From UMGS1387 sp045540015 (GTDB lineage Bacteria; Bacillota; Clostridia; Oscillospirales; CAG-382): DNA of 64,000 nucleotides. Below, in pieces: positions 1 through 9,841 of the stretch. The position numbers and the translations under genes were made by a program. Positions within the stretch are counted from its first letter, which is position 1. Each line of letters opens with the position of its first letter. Below the pieces are notes generated by a model. That model was not told the DNA's origin, did not search any database, and was given only the letters and a program-made list of their open reading frames with translations. The stretch lies in the NCBI GenBank assembly GCA_045540015.1, contig JAZQGP010000052.1:124001-188000 (forward strand). Reading direction: 5' to 3'.

Positions 1-93
1 ATCGGCAGCGGAAGCGGTCCTTCAAAGCGTGATGCCGAACAGATGGCTGCACGTCAAGCACTCATTCTCTTCGGCAAAATAAAGGATAAATAA
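1..93 (+). CDS. rnc: Ribonuclease III, C-terminal fragment (partial)
   Basis: Only the last 30 codons lie in the window; the frame is open from base 1 to the TAA at 91-93. The peptide (GSGPSKRDAEQMAARQAL...) matches the last helix of a double-stranded RNA-binding domain, where a G-x-G-x-SK-x-AEQ-x-AA motif is usual in RNase III. RNase III cleaves dsRNA during rRNA maturation. The identification is supported by context: rnc, then smc and ftsY, is a standard Bacillota order. The stop overlaps the next ATG by one base, so the two genes are probably translationally coupled. Confidence 0.8.
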   Translation: MGSGSGPSKRDAEQMAARQALILFGKIKDK

Positions 94-1172
94 TGAGACA
101 TATAAACATTCCTGTCTTTATTCCCCACGAAGGCTGCAAAAACTCTTGTGTATTCTGCGACCAACGCACAATTACAGGTACAAGATTAAACGCAGATCGC
201 GATATAAGGCATGAAATAGATACAGCATTGTCTACTGTTGAAAGCGATGCTGAAGTTGAAATTGCTTTTTTCGGCGGAAGCTTTACGGGCATCGACAAAT
301 CTCTGATGATTAGACTTTGTGATAGCGCCTTTGAGTATGTAAAGCTAGGAAAAGTAAAGGCTATAAGACTTTCCACAAGACCTGATTACATAGACGAAGG
401 CATTCTTACAATTTTAAAGGAACGTGGTGTCACCGACATTGAGCTTGGTTTGCAAAGCATGTCTCAAAAGGTGCTTGATGCCTCAAAAAGAGGACATACA
501 ATTGAAGATACAAAAAGAGCATGCAAACTTATAAAGCAATACGGTTTTAATCTTGTCGGGCAAATGATGATAGGACTTCCCTGTTCTGAACCTCAAGACG
601 AAATATACACGGCAGAAGCAATTTGCGCTCTCGGATGTGATGGTGCAAGAATATACCCGACTGTTGTATTTTATGGTACAGAGCTTTATGAAATGGCAAA
701 GAGCAGTACATACAAACCTCTGTCGGTAGAAGATGCTGTTAAAAGAAGCGCGGCGGTTTACAAGATATTCAAAAACAACAACATTGAAGTATTAAGAATC
801 GGGCTTCATTCATCCGAAGAACTGTCCGACAATAGTAAGGTGTATGCAGGAGCAAACCACCCCTCTCTCGGTGAACTTGTCATTGGCGAATACAGATACG
901 AGCTTCTCCGTGACAGACTGTACAATTTAAAAAATACACTTTTTGATACTAATGAGGACAAGATTCTCTGCATTTACTGCGGAGAAAGCGAGCTATCAAA
1001 ATTCTGCGGGCAAAAGAAAATAAACAAAATACGTTTAATAAAAGAATTTGAAAACTACGGTGTCAAAGACATAAGGTTTATTCCTTCACCATATCTGAAT
1101 GACGAAAAGACCTTATTCAGCACCGAAAATGTAAAGACTAACAAAAGACGGAGGAAAAAGAATTGTATTTAA
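93..1172 (+). CDS. Radical SAM protein, Elp3-like (COG1243-type)
   Basis: A 359-residue radical SAM enzyme. The CxxxCxxC [4Fe-4S] motif is at residues 15-22 (GCKNSCVFCDQ), followed by FFGGSFTG, the usual SAM-binding glycine motif, and GLQSM further on. The N-terminus (INIPVFIPHEGC) is characteristic of the short bacterial Elp3-like proteins commonly encoded between rnc and smc in Clostridia. These lack the acetyltransferase domain of true Elp3, and their substrate is not established as far as I know; a tRNA-modification role is only inferred from the fold. The ATG overlaps the rnc stop, and the 3' end overlaps smc by 10 bases. Confidence 0.8.
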   Translation: MRHINIPVFIPHEGCKNSCVFCDQRTITGTRLNADRDIRHEIDTALSTVESDAEVEIAFFGGSFTGIDKSLMIRLCDSAFEYVKLGKVKAIRLSTRPDYIDEGILTILKERGVTDIELGLQSMSQKVLDASKRGHTIEDTKRACKLIKQYGFNLVGQMMIGLPCSEPQDEIYTAEAICALGCDGARIYPTVVFYGTELYEMAKSSTYKPLSVEDAVKRSAAVYKIFKNNNIEVLRIGLHSSEELSDNSKVYAGANHPSLGELVIGEYRYELLRDRLYNLKNTLFDTNEDKILCIYCGESELSKFCGQKKINKIRLIKEFENYGVKDIRFIPSPYLNDEKTLFSTENVKTNKRRRKKNCI

Positions 1173-4100
1173 AGGCTCTGGAACTACGAGGCTTCAAATC
1201 CTTCCCCGACAAAACAAGACTTGAATTTGACACAGGTGTAACAGCCGTTGTCGGACCTAACGGAAGCGGAAAATCTAATATTTCCGACGCTGTACGCTGG
1301 GTACTTGGCGAAATGTCCCCTAAATCCCTAAGAGGCTCAAAAATGGAGGACGTAATATTTGCTGGTACTGCAAAGCGTACTCAGACAGGCTTTTGTGAGG
1401 TTTCCATAATTATAGACAATTCGGGAAATGAGCTGTCATGTGATACCGAAGAAGTTAAGATTACCCGTAAGTATTACAGAAGCGGAGACAGCGAATACAG
1501 AATTAACGACAAGCCCTCAAGACTCAAAGACATTTATGAGTTATTTTTGAATACAGGTATCGGCCGAGAGGGTTATTCTGTTGTAGGACAGGGAAAAATA
1601 GCTGAGGTTATTTCTCAGAAAAGCGACGAAAGACGTCATATTTTTGAGGAGGCTGCCGGCATTTCCAAATTTCGCTACCGCAAAAACGATGCTGAAAAGA
1701 AGCTTGCAGAAACTGAAACAAATCTCATAAGGCTTAATGACATCGCGGGAGAAATTGCTCTGAGACTAGGTCCACTCGAAAAGGATGCAGAAAACGCAAA
1801 AAAATATCTTGTCCTATCTGAGAGAAAGAAAGAGCTTGAAGTGTCTATATGGCTCGACAGAATTGTAAAAGCTTCAGATAAGGCAAAAGACTTTGAAAAC
1901 CGTTATAATACAGCAAAGAACAATTATGAAGCAAAGAACAACGAGCTTGTCCTGCTTGATGCTGCACTTGACGGATTATTCAACAAAAAGCAGTTTGTAT
2001 CACAGAAAACAGAAAGCATTCGTAATGAAATAAGCGAGCTTGAAACCGAGAAAAACCGCCTTGAGAATCTTTATAATCTCTCTCAAAACGATATTTCCCA
2101 TCACAACGAGAGAAAAACTCAAATCGGTGCGGAAATCAAAATCCTTACTGAAACGGAGCTTATTTCTTTAAAGGAAAAGATTGCTGAATGTGAAAAATCT
2201 ATAGAAGAAGCAAATAAAAAGCTTGAAGAAACCAATGTAGGTCTTGACACTGCAATTTTAGAAAAAGAAAAGGCCGAGAACAAAGTTGCCGAAACTGAGT
2301 TAAAGCTTGAAGCAAAACGTGATGAAATACGCGCTTCAAACGAAAAGCTGACTACTCTCAGAATCGAAGAAGCAGCAGAACAAAACTCCGAAAAATCCGA
2401 AAAAGAACGTCGGGATTTTCTGGACAGCGAAATAAAAAAAGCAGACAAAGAGCTTGAAAGCACATACAAAGCCCTTGAAAGTGCAAACCAAAGAAAGCAA
2501 GATGCACTTTCGGAAAAAGAGCAGCTATCAAGCGATCTTGATGAAGAACAAAAAACTTTAGATAAACTTAACGCACAGCGCGAAGAATATCTCAAACTCA
2601 AGAATGAGTTTGAAGCAAAATATGCCGCGGACAAACACCGCAGAGAAGTTCTTGACCGCATGGATAAGATGCTTGAAGGCTATCCCGGAAGCGTAAAGGC
2701 TGTTATGAACGAAAGCTCACTTTCCGGAATATGCGGACCTGTATCGAGAATACTCGGCGTATCCGGCGAATATGTAACAGCTATTGAAACTGCTTTGGGG
2801 GCTGCTGTATCCAACATCGTTGTTGAAAACGAAGAAAGTGCAAAAGCTGCCATACGTTTCTTAAAGCGTACAAACGCAGGACGTGCTACGTTCCTTCCTT
2901 TAACATCAATGACGGGAAGAACCGTAAATGAGCACGGTCTTTCCCGTGAAAACGGATACATCGGTGTAGCAAGCGACCTTGTCACTTTTGAAGAAAAATA
3001 CCGCGTTATCGCAGAAAACCTTCTCGGCAGAACCATTGTTGCCGATGACATCGACAATGCTTCAAATATTGCAAGAAAGTATTCTTATAAATTCAGAATA
3101 GTAACTCTTGACGGTCAGGTTGTAAACTCCGGCGGTTCATATACCGGTGGTTCTGCAGCGTCAAGAACTGGCGTTATGTCACTAAATGCAGATATTGCCG
3201 CACTTGATGAGAGCATTAGTAAGACGGGTGCTCAAATGAAGAAGCTACGTGATGATATTAATGAGAACACCGAGGAGCGTCAAAGTACAGCGGAATATAT
3301 GGAAAGTCTCAGGAACGACCTTTCTAACGCGGACAGTGCTCTCTATCGTAGTGAAAATGACATAAAGCTACATACAGAGCATATCGAGGCATGTTCAGAC
3401 CGCCTTAAGAATATGCACGCACAGCTTGACGAATTTGACAGTGATAAGATAAAAGAGCGTCTTTCAAGACTTACACAGGAAAGAACTGCCGAAGAAGCTC
3501 ACCTTGAAGCTCTTAAAATTGAAGAATCTCAGATTATTAGCGAGCTTGATAATGCAGATAATGCACTTACAACGGCAGAAGAAACCGTCTCATCCATGCG
3601 TCTTTCTGTTCTTTCAGGCGAAAAAGACGTAGAAGCTGCAAACAGTGCTCTTTCCGGTGTTCAGACACAGATTGTTGAAAATGTCAGACGTACAAATTCG
3701 CTCAATGAAGAGCTTACTGAAATAGAAAAACAATTATCAGGCATTAGCGTTGACATTGAAAAGCTTAAATCCGATGCCGAAGAAAAGCAGAAGGAACTTG
3801 AAGAAAAGAAAACAACCCTTGAAGAACACATTAAGAGTTCGGAAAATCTTGAGCTTGAAATGAACCGCAAGCGTGACAATCAGAAGGATTTGCAAAAGGA
3901 CAAAGAAGTATACTTTGAGGAAATGACAAAACAGGAAGCAGGTCTTGAAAGAAGCCGAAACGAATACGACGACCTTACTGCAAAGCTTTGGGAAGAATAT
4001 CAGCTTACTTTCTCGGATGCTGCAAACCTCGGTCTTCCCTCACCCAAAGACGGCGACAATCAGGAGCTTGCTTCTATCAAGGGTAAAATACGCGCTCTCG

Positions 4101-4717
4101 GCCATATCAATGTAAATGCGGTTGATGAATACAAGGAAACAAAAGAACGCTATGACTTTATGTCAAAGCAGATAACAGACCTTGAAGACGCAAAGAAGAG
4201 CCTTGAAAATGTAATAAAACGTCTTGAAACTGACATGAAAACTATGTTTGTAAAGGCAGTTGATGACATCAACAAAAGCTTCAAGGAAGTATTCACTGAG
4301 CTGTTTGGCGGCGGTACCGCGGAAATTGTTATAAGCGATCCGGAAAACGTTCTTGAATCAGGAATCGAAATTAACATTCAGCCACCCGGAAAAATGGTTA
4401 AGAACATATCACTTCTCTCAGGTGGTGAGCAGGCATTTACAGCAATCGCACTTTACTTTGCAATACTTAAAGTCAACCCGGCTCCATTCTACATTTTTGA
4501 CGAGATCGAAGCCGCGCTTGACGACGTTAACGTAAACCGCTTTGCTTCATACGTCAAAAAGCACAGCGACACTCAGTTTATTATCATTACACACCGTCGC
4601 GGAACAATGGAGGTTGCAGATACCATGTACGGTGTTACAATGCAGGAAAAGGGCGTATCAAACTTCTTAAAGGTAAGCATTGACGACGTAGAAAAGAAAA
4701 CAGGTATACGCTTATAA
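1163..4717 (+). CDS. smc: Chromosome segregation ATPase SMC
   Basis: Full-length SMC (1184 aa), the ATPase core of the Smc-ScpAB condensin that compacts and segregates the chromosome. Walker A GPNGSGKSN is at residues 31-39. Two long heptad-rich coiled coils (about 170-500 and 670-1000) flank the hinge (about 510-660, with glycine-rich GGSYTGGS at its end). The C-terminal ATPase half carries the LSGGEQA signature and Walker B FYIFDEIEAALDD. The start is TTG at 1163, chosen because GGAGG at 1150-1154 sits 8 bases upstream and the protein then begins MYLKALELRGFKSF, as in the family. It lies between the radical SAM gene and ftsY; no scpA or scpB is in view. Confidence 0.97.
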   Translation: MYLKALELRGFKSFPDKTRLEFDTGVTAVVGPNGSGKSNISDAVRWVLGEMSPKSLRGSKMEDVIFAGTAKRTQTGFCEVSIIIDNSGNELSCDTEEVKITRKYYRSGDSEYRINDKPSRLKDIYELFLNTGIGREGYSVVGQGKIAEVISQKSDERRHIFEEAAGISKFRYRKNDAEKKLAETETNLIRLNDIAGEIALRLGPLEKDAENAKKYLVLSERKKELEVSIWLDRIVKASDKAKDFENRYNTAKNNYEAKNNELVLLDAALDGLFNKKQFVSQKTESIRNEISELETEKNRLENLYNLSQNDISHHNERKTQIGAEIKILTETELISLKEKIAECEKSIEEANKKLEETNVGLDTAILEKEKAENKVAETELKLEAKRDEIRASNEKLTTLRIEEAAEQNSEKSEKERRDFLDSEIKKADKELESTYKALESANQRKQDALSEKEQLSSDLDEEQKTLDKLNAQREEYLKLKNEFEAKYAADKHRREVLDRMDKMLEGYPGSVKAVMNESSLSGICGPVSRILGVSGEYVTAIETALGAAVSNIVVENEESAKAAIRFLKRTNAGRATFLPLTSMTGRTVNEHGLSRENGYIGVASDLVTFEEKYRVIAENLLGRTIVADDIDNASNIARKYSYKFRIVTLDGQVVNSGGSYTGGSAASRTGVMSLNADIAALDESISKTGAQMKKLRDDINENTEERQSTAEYMESLRNDLSNADSALYRSENDIKLHTEHIEACSDRLKNMHAQLDEFDSDKIKERLSRLTQERTAEEAHLEALKIEESQIISELDNADNALTTAEETVSSMRLSVLSGEKDVEAANSALSGVQTQIVENVRRTNSLNEELTEIEKQLSGISVDIEKLKSDAEEKQKELEEKKTTLEEHIKSSENLELEMNRKRDNQKDLQKDKEVYFEEMTKQEAGLERSRNEYDDLTAKLWEEYQLTFSDAANLGLPSPKDGDNQELASIKGKIRALGHINVNAVDEYKETKERYDFMSKQITDLEDAKKSLENVIKRLETDMKTMFVKAVDDINKSFKEVFTELFGGGTAEIVISDPENVLESGIEINIQPPGKMVKNISLLSGGEQAFTAIALYFAILKVNPAPFYIFDEIEAALDDVNVNRFASYVKKHSDTQFIIITHRRGTMEVADTMYGVTMQEKGVSNFLKVSIDDVEKKTGIRL

Positions 4718-4746
4718 TCAAAGCAAACATACGGAGGAATATAATT

Positions 4747-5655
4747 ATGGGATTCTTTGACAGACTTAAAGAAGGACTTCGCAAAACAAAGGAGTCTGTA
4801 TTCGGAGAAATAAACGACATATTCAAGCATTTTGTCAAAGTAGACGAGGAAATGCTTGAAGAGCTTGAGGATATTTTGGTTGCATCCGATGTCGGCATAA
4901 ACGTAACGGAAACCATAATCGAACAGCTCCGTGATGTTATCAAAACAAGAAGAATTAACGAGCCTGATGAAGCAAAACAGGCACTTATGGAAATCCTCGA
5001 GGAACAAATCGGTGAAAATGAGAGCCTGAAGCTTGACACAAAGCCTTCTGTCATTCTAGTAATCGGTGTAAACGGCGTTGGAAAAACAACATCTATTGCA
5101 AAGATTGCAAAAAGCTTGAAAGACGAAGGAAAAAGTGTAGTTCTTGCTGCTGCCGATACATTCCGTGCAGCAGCGATCGACCAGCTTGAAATCTGGGCTA
5201 AACGCGCAGACGTGCCGATTGTAAAACACAGCGAAGGTTCTGACCCTGCTGCTGTTGTATTCGATGCGTGCTCTTATGTGAAAAATCATAATACAGATGT
5301 GCTTATAGTAGACACAGCGGGCAGACTTCATATTAAGAAAAACCTCATGGACGAGCTTGCAAAAATCAGCCGAGTAATTGACAGAGAACTGCCTGATTCC
5401 TCAAGAGAAACACTGCTTGTTCTTGATGCAGTTACAGGACAGAACGCAATAAGTCAGGCAAAGGAATTTACAAATGCCGCAGATATTACAGGCATTGTCC
5501 TTACAAAGCTTGACGGCACTGCAAAGGGCGGCATAATTATTTCTGTCAAGAAAGAGCTTGGCATCCCTGTAAAATATATCGGTGTTGGCGAGCAAATGGA
5601 CGATTTACAAAAATTTGACGCAAAGCAGTTCGTTACTGCGTTGTTCGAAGAATAG
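4747..5655 (+). CDS. ftsY: Signal recognition particle receptor FtsY
   Basis: SRP receptor GTPase that docks ribosome-nascent-chain/SRP complexes at the membrane. At 302 aa it is a short form: the N domain (about 1-90) is present and the acidic A domain found in E. coli is absent, as is usual in Bacillota. The G domain shows GVNGVGKTT (107-115), DTFRAAA, DTAGRLH, TKLDGTAKGG and GVGEQ(M)DD. It lies 29 bases after smc, with GGAGG just before the ATG, and is probably in the same transcript. Confidence 0.97.
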   Translation: MGFFDRLKEGLRKTKESVFGEINDIFKHFVKVDEEMLEELEDILVASDVGINVTETIIEQLRDVIKTRRINEPDEAKQALMEILEEQIGENESLKLDTKPSVILVIGVNGVGKTTSIAKIAKSLKDEGKSVVLAAADTFRAAAIDQLEIWAKRADVPIVKHSEGSDPAAVVFDACSYVKNHNTDVLIVDTAGRLHIKKNLMDELAKISRVIDRELPDSSRETLLVLDAVTGQNAISQAKEFTNAADITGIVLTKLDGTAKGGIIISVKKELGIPVKYIGVGEQMDDLQKFDAKQFVTALFEE

Positions 5656-5702
5656 GAACAATTTTCCAAAGATTTTCGTCTTAAAGAAAGGGACAATCGC
5701 TT

Positions 5703-6314
5703 ATGAAAATAGCTGTTGCAACAAAAAATGGTCACAAAGTTAAAGAGCTGTCACGTCTTATAAGTATTGACGGAGTTGAATTAATTTCTCTTTCCGAGCT
5801 TGGTTTTGACGGCGAAATAGAAGAAAATGGCAGTACATTTGAAGAAAACGCATTGATTAAAGCAAAATTTGTTTGCGAAAAGTACAACACACCTGTAATA
5901 TCCGATGATTCGGGACTTTGCGTTGACGCACTTAACGGCGAACCTGGTATATATTCTGCAAGATATGCATCGACCGACGGCGAAAATTCTTCTGACGAAG
6001 CAAACATCAAAAAACTGCTTGAAAACATGAAATCCGTTGATGATAATAAACGCACTGCCCGCTTTGTTTGTGCAATGGCTCTTTGCATTCCCGACGGCAC
6101 ACAGCTTACTGTAACCGGCAAATGTGAAGGGAAAATACTTCACGAAGTAACCGGAAACGGCGGCTTTGGCTACGACCCTGTTTTCTACAGCTTTGATATA
6201 AACAAGACATTCGGTGAAGCATCTGACAAAGAGAAAAATCTCGTAAGTCACAGGGCGAATGCATGTGCCCTTTTGTCAGAAAAGCTCCGCGAAATTTTCA
6301 CTAAAAACTCATAA
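5703..6314 (+). CDS. rdgB: XTP/dITP diphosphatase, RdgB/HAM1 family
   Basis: Nucleotide-sanitising pyrophosphatase that hydrolyses dITP, ITP and XTP to monophosphates and keeps deaminated purines out of DNA. The 203-aa protein has the family signature motifs: N-terminal ATKNGHKVKEL, central SDDSGLCVDALNG, PGIYSARYA, and GGFGYDPVF near residue 155, followed by the C-terminal SHRA. It is preceded by an AAAGGGA ribosome site and is co-oriented with yhbY 28 bases downstream, so it probably shares a transcript with the following nadD cluster. Confidence 0.95.
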   Translation: MKIAVATKNGHKVKELSRLISIDGVELISLSELGFDGEIEENGSTFEENALIKAKFVCEKYNTPVISDDSGLCVDALNGEPGIYSARYASTDGENSSDEANIKKLLENMKSVDDNKRTARFVCAMALCIPDGTQLTVTGKCEGKILHEVTGNGGFGYDPVFYSFDINKTFGEASDKEKNLVSHRANACALLSEKLREIFTKNS

Positions 6315-6342
6315 GTAAACTCTCGAAAGGCAAGAATATATT

Positions 6343-6660
6343 ATGTCATATACAAACCTTACTTCATTTGAGCGCGCATATCTTCGCTCACAGGCAAATA
6401 CACTAAACGCAATATTTCAGCTTGGAAAAGGCGGAATAAACGACAACTTTCTTTTACAGATGGAAACAGCTCTTGAAGCACGTGAGCTTGTTAAAATCAG
6501 TCTTCTTGAAACCTGCGAACTGTCTGTAAAAGAAGCAGCAGAAGAAATCTGTGCAAAAACAGGTTCTCAGAGTGTACAGATGATTGGAAGAAAAATTGTA
6601 TTTTACCGTCAGGCAAAAGATGCAGACAAGCGTAAAATCACGTTGCCCAAAAAGAAATGA
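6343..6660 (+). CDS. yhbY: YhbY-type CRM-domain RNA-binding protein
   Basis: A 105-aa single CRM-domain protein associated with ribosome assembly. Typical features are LTSFERAYLRSQAN at the N-terminus, the QLGKGGI-type loop (family GKGG/GKxG) around residue 28, and AL-x-ARELVKI in the middle, which form the alpha-beta fold with the GxxG RNA-binding loop. The TGA stop overlaps the nadD ATG (ATGA), indicating translational coupling. The yhbY–nadD–yqeK order is strongly conserved in Bacillota. Confidence 0.93.
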   Translation: MSYTNLTSFERAYLRSQANTLNAIFQLGKGGINDNFLLQMETALEARELVKISLLETCELSVKEAAEEICAKTGSQSVQMIGRKIVFYRQAKDADKRKITLPKKK

Positions 6661-7298
6661 ACATTGGATTTTTCGGCGGTAGCTTTGATCCTCCGCACAA
6701 AGGACACATCCATTCTGCACAAGTTTTTTGTAAAGAAGCAGACTTATCTGTTCTTTATATCATACCAACTCATGTTTCACCTTTTAAAAAGGATAAAACC
6801 GATGTATGCAGCAACAATCACAGGCTGAAAATGTGCGAGCTTGCTTTCAAGGGTATAACGGACGTTAATACGGATATTCGTGTCAGCGACATAGAAATCA
6901 AAAGACAAGGAACTAGCTACACAATAGATACTGTAAAAGAACTATGCTCCATATATCCCGAGGACAATCTTTTTATGTTTGTCGGAAGCGACATGTTTCT
7001 CTCGCTTGAGCGATGGAAAGATTCAGAGACGATATTCAACAAATGCGTTATATACACACGTGCAAGGTATGAGGGAGATATTCCAAAATTACAGAATCAT
7101 GCGCAAAATTATATTCAAAAATTCGGTGCAAGAGTTATAATATCAAGTGACAAGGAGCTTATATGCTCAAGCACCGAGGTGCGTTCTCTTTTGTCGCAAA
7201 ATAATATATTAAATCTGAAAAACTTGTTGACGGATGACGTTTTCAGGTATATAATAGAGAATAAATTATATTTAAAAGATTATGCAAATGAACAGTAA
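6657..7298 (+). CDS. nadD: Nicotinate-mononucleotide adenylyltransferase
   Basis: Transfers AMP from ATP to nicotinate mononucleotide in NAD biosynthesis. The 213-aa nucleotidyltransferase fold opens with GFFGGSFDPPHKGH, carrying the (H/T)xGH motif, and ends with the ISSTE-type motif (here ICSSTEVRSLL). The start overlaps the yhbY stop by four bases and the stop overlaps the yqeK start by 17 bases, so three genes are packed without gaps. Confidence 0.95.
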   Translation: MNIGFFGGSFDPPHKGHIHSAQVFCKEADLSVLYIIPTHVSPFKKDKTDVCSNNHRLKMCELAFKGITDVNTDIRVSDIEIKRQGTSYTIDTVKELCSIYPEDNLFMFVGSDMFLSLERWKDSETIFNKCVIYTRARYEGDIPKLQNHAQNYIQKFGARVIISSDKELICSSTEVRSLLSQNNILNLKNLLTDDVFRYIIENKLYLKDYANEQ

Positions 7299-7977
7299 TA
7301 GTTTTACACATAAAGAAACAAGTGAAGAAATTCTTCTTAAGATTAGAAGCGTGCTTCCGTGTTATTTAACCGAAAAAAGACTTTCACACACACTTTCTGT
7401 CGAAAAAGAAGCTTTAAACATCGCAGAAAAGCTATTTACTTATCTCGGAATTGACAAAAAATATCTTTCAGATATTTCTGCGGCTGCCCTTCTTCATGAC
7501 ATCACAAAAAAACTAAGTCTTGATGAGCAACTTGGATTGTGTCTTCGGTATAAAATCGTGATTGATTATATAAGTGCAAATTCATGCAATTTGCTCCATT
7601 CAAAAACTGCAGCTTATTTAGCAAAATCAGAGTTTAACATCAATGATGTTGTTTTTTCCGCAATTTATAATCACACAACAGGCAAAGAAAACATGAATAT
7701 TTTTGACAAGATTATTTTTCTTGCCGACTATATTGAGCCGGAAAGAACTCATAAAGCTTGCATTGATGCAAGAGTATCATTTTATAGCAAGCTATACACA
7801 GAAAAAAACATATATGATGTACTTGACAATTCGGTTTTAAAATCTCTCAATGATACCCTGATTTATTTGTTTAATACAGGAAAACCTACAGATATACAAA
7901 CGGTAAAAGCCAGAAACTATTTGCTGACGCATATTCCGTCAGACGGCATGAAAGGAAACGCGATAACGAATGAGTAA
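7282..7977 (+). CDS. yqeK: YqeK-family HD-domain phosphohydrolase
   Basis: A 231-aa HD-domain protein of the YqeK family. Characterised members hydrolyse diadenosine tetraphosphate symmetrically. Metal-binding residues are visible: H in RLSHTLSVEKEA, the HD pair in ALLHDITKK, H in LLHSKTAA, and D in FLADYIEPER. The start could be ATG 7282 or ATG 7288; no good ribosome site separates them and translation is probably coupled to nadD. The C-terminus overlaps the next gene by eight bases. Confidence 0.9.
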   Translation: MQMNSNSFTHKETSEEILLKIRSVLPCYLTEKRLSHTLSVEKEALNIAEKLFTYLGIDKKYLSDISAAALLHDITKKLSLDEQLGLCLRYKIVIDYISANSCNLLHSKTAAYLAKSEFNINDVVFSAIYNHTTGKENMNIFDKIIFLADYIEPERTHKACIDARVSFYSKLYTEKNIYDVLDNSVLKSLNDTLIYLFNTGKPTDIQTVKARNYLLTHIPSDGMKGNAITNE

Positions 7978-9361
7978 CGAAAAGAATTATCCTACAGGCA
8001 ATGATAAAGAGTTTTTTAAAAACAGATTTAAAAGAAATCCTATCCAAAACACGCAAAAAAACACAAAACTGTTAAAAGTATTTAAGGTCATCCTTATTGT
8101 CTTTCTTGCCATAGCGCTTATAATTCTCGGAGTGTATACATATTTCCGGAAGATTTATAAGCCTGATACAACAGATGTAAACAATCCTCTCGGGCTTCAC
8201 AACACAGGTATTGCTGTTGAACATATAGACAGTGAAACAGGCGACAAAAACACCATTAATGATGACGTTTACACATTTCTCGCAACAGGCTGTGACAAAG
8301 GCGGAAGTCTTACCGACGTTATAATGATTATTTCGTATAATATGAAGAATCAGAACGCCGCAATTATGTCAATTCCAAGAGACACTTATGTCAAAATCAG
8401 TTCTTCTCTTATCCTCGACAATAAAGGCAATATTTCCAAGGACAATTTTGTCGGCTCCGGAACATACGCCACTAAAATCAACGGCGTATACGGACATGGC
8501 AGGAGCATTGCACTAAAGGAGTTTGACAGTCTTGTAAAACGTGCAAAAGGTATGAACAAAGCCGAAATCAATGAGTTGTGCGATGAATCCTTCCTTGGAA
8601 TAGACGGTGCTACACTTACAAAGTATATTGACGAAAAAGATTCCTCGAAAAAGAATGAAATGAAGGAAAAAATCCGCAAGGACTTCGGTATTAGATATCT
8701 TGCCGTTCTTATTTATTACAATTTCGGTATTCCCTGTGACTTTTACGCAAACGTTAATACTTCAGGCTTCAGAAACATTGTTGATGCGATAGGCGGTGTT
8801 GATGTTTATGTTCCTGAACGCATGTATTACAACGACCCTTACCAGGATTTGCACATTGATATACCCGCCGGAAATCAGCACCTTAACGGCAAGAAAGCAG
8901 AAGAATTTGTCAGATTCCGCAGCGGATACTATTCGGCTGACATAGGAAGAATAGAGGCACAAAAAATATTTATGACAGCCTTTATCAAAAAAATATGCTC
9001 TCCTCAAACAGTTGCAAAAATCGGAGACATAGTTCAGGTTATAAACAAAAACCTTACCACTAACCTTTCTTTATCAGATGCAATGTACTTTGCAACACGT
9101 GCCATTGAAATTAATTTGTCTGACATCGTAATGATAACACTTCCCGGTGCTTCACAATATGTGGGAAATGTATCCTATTTTCTCGCTGATAAGGATAAAA
9201 CAATTGAGACAGTCAACGCCTATCTAAACAAATATTCAAAGCCGCTTGATGAAGAACAATTTTGTATAGAAGTTACATCATCAAAAGGCTCTCAGGTTTC
9301 TGATGCCATAAGCGCAGATAATATATCTAACGAAACAGTTCATCTTGACTTTGTATCTTAA
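7970..9361 (+). CDS. LytR-CpsA-Psr (LCP) family cell-wall protein
   Basis: A membrane-anchored LCP protein (463 aa), a family that transfers undecaprenyl-linked glycopolymers to peptidoglycan. After a basic cytoplasmic tail there is one transmembrane segment at about residues 36-59, and the catalytic domain is outside the cell. LCP motifs seen are TDVIMIISYN, MSIPRDTYV, INGVYGHG, GGVDVYVPE, LNGKKAEEFVRFR and the D-x-GR-x-xxQ motif (DIGRIEAQ). There is an extra lysine- and glutamate-rich stretch of about 70 residues between INGVYGHG and the next core strand. A position in the yhbY–rsfS cluster is common in Clostridia. Confidence 0.9.
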   Translation: MSNEKNYPTGNDKEFFKNRFKRNPIQNTQKNTKLLKVFKVILIVFLAIALIILGVYTYFRKIYKPDTTDVNNPLGLHNTGIAVEHIDSETGDKNTINDDVYTFLATGCDKGGSLTDVIMIISYNMKNQNAAIMSIPRDTYVKISSSLILDNKGNISKDNFVGSGTYATKINGVYGHGRSIALKEFDSLVKRAKGMNKAEINELCDESFLGIDGATLTKYIDEKDSSKKNEMKEKIRKDFGIRYLAVLIYYNFGIPCDFYANVNTSGFRNIVDAIGGVDVYVPERMYYNDPYQDLHIDIPAGNQHLNGKKAEEFVRFRSGYYSADIGRIEAQKIFMTAFIKKICSPQTVAKIGDIVQVINKNLTTNLSLSDAMYFATRAIEINLSDIVMITLPGASQYVGNVSYFLADKDKTIETVNAYLNKYSKPLDEEQFCIEVTSSKGSQVSDAISADNISNETVHLDFVS

Positions 9362-9437
9362 TGCAATCAAGTGCATTATATCACAAAATTGTTTATCAAA
9401 TTTTATCATAAGCTTTATCAAAAGAAAGGAAATGAAA

Positions 9438-9812
9438 ATGCCCAAAATGCATAACGAAGAAAAAGCAAAGGAAATTGCTTTAAAGGCAGCAGAAATCCTT
9501 GATTCAAAAAAGGCAAAAGATATCAAAATACTATATGTCAACGAACAGACAATCATCGCTGACTACTTTGTAATAGCTGCCGGTACTTCGAGAACTCAGG
9601 TTAATTCCCTTGCAGACGAAGTAGAGTACAAGCTCGGACTAGAGGGCTTACAGCCTACAAAAGTCGAAGGCAGAGGACAAGGCACATGGGTTCTTATTGA
9701 CTACGACAGTGTTCTTGTTCATGTTTTCAATCCGCAGTCAAGAGAATTTTACAATCTTGAAAAGCTGTGGTCTGAATGCACAGAAGTCCCATTTGAAGCA
9801 ACAGAAGAATAA
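9438..9812 (+). CDS. rsfS: Ribosomal silencing factor RsfS
   Basis: Small (124 aa) RsfS/DUF143 protein that binds L14 (uL14) on the large subunit and blocks subunit joining under starvation. Family motifs include YFVIAAGTSRTQV, EG-x-GQGTWVLIDY (GRGQGTWVLIDY) and VHVFNPQSREFYNLEKLW. ATG 9438 is the chosen start because AAGGA at 9426-9430 is correctly spaced from it; ATG 9432 lies too close to the site. Its position between yqeK/LCP and leuS fits the conserved cluster. Confidence 0.94.
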   Translation: MPKMHNEEKAKEIALKAAEILDSKKAKDIKILYVNEQTIIADYFVIAAGTSRTQVNSLADEVEYKLGLEGLQPTKVEGRGQGTWVLIDYDSVLVHVFNPQSREFYNLEKLWSECTEVPFEATEE

Positions 9813-9841
9813 TATAAAGTAATATATAGAGGTACAGCACA

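Noticed and set aside
2119..2661. Antisense frame within smc rich in Ser/Leu
   Set aside because: It is complementary to the coiled-coil Glu/Lys-rich codons of smc; no ribosome site or independent homology.
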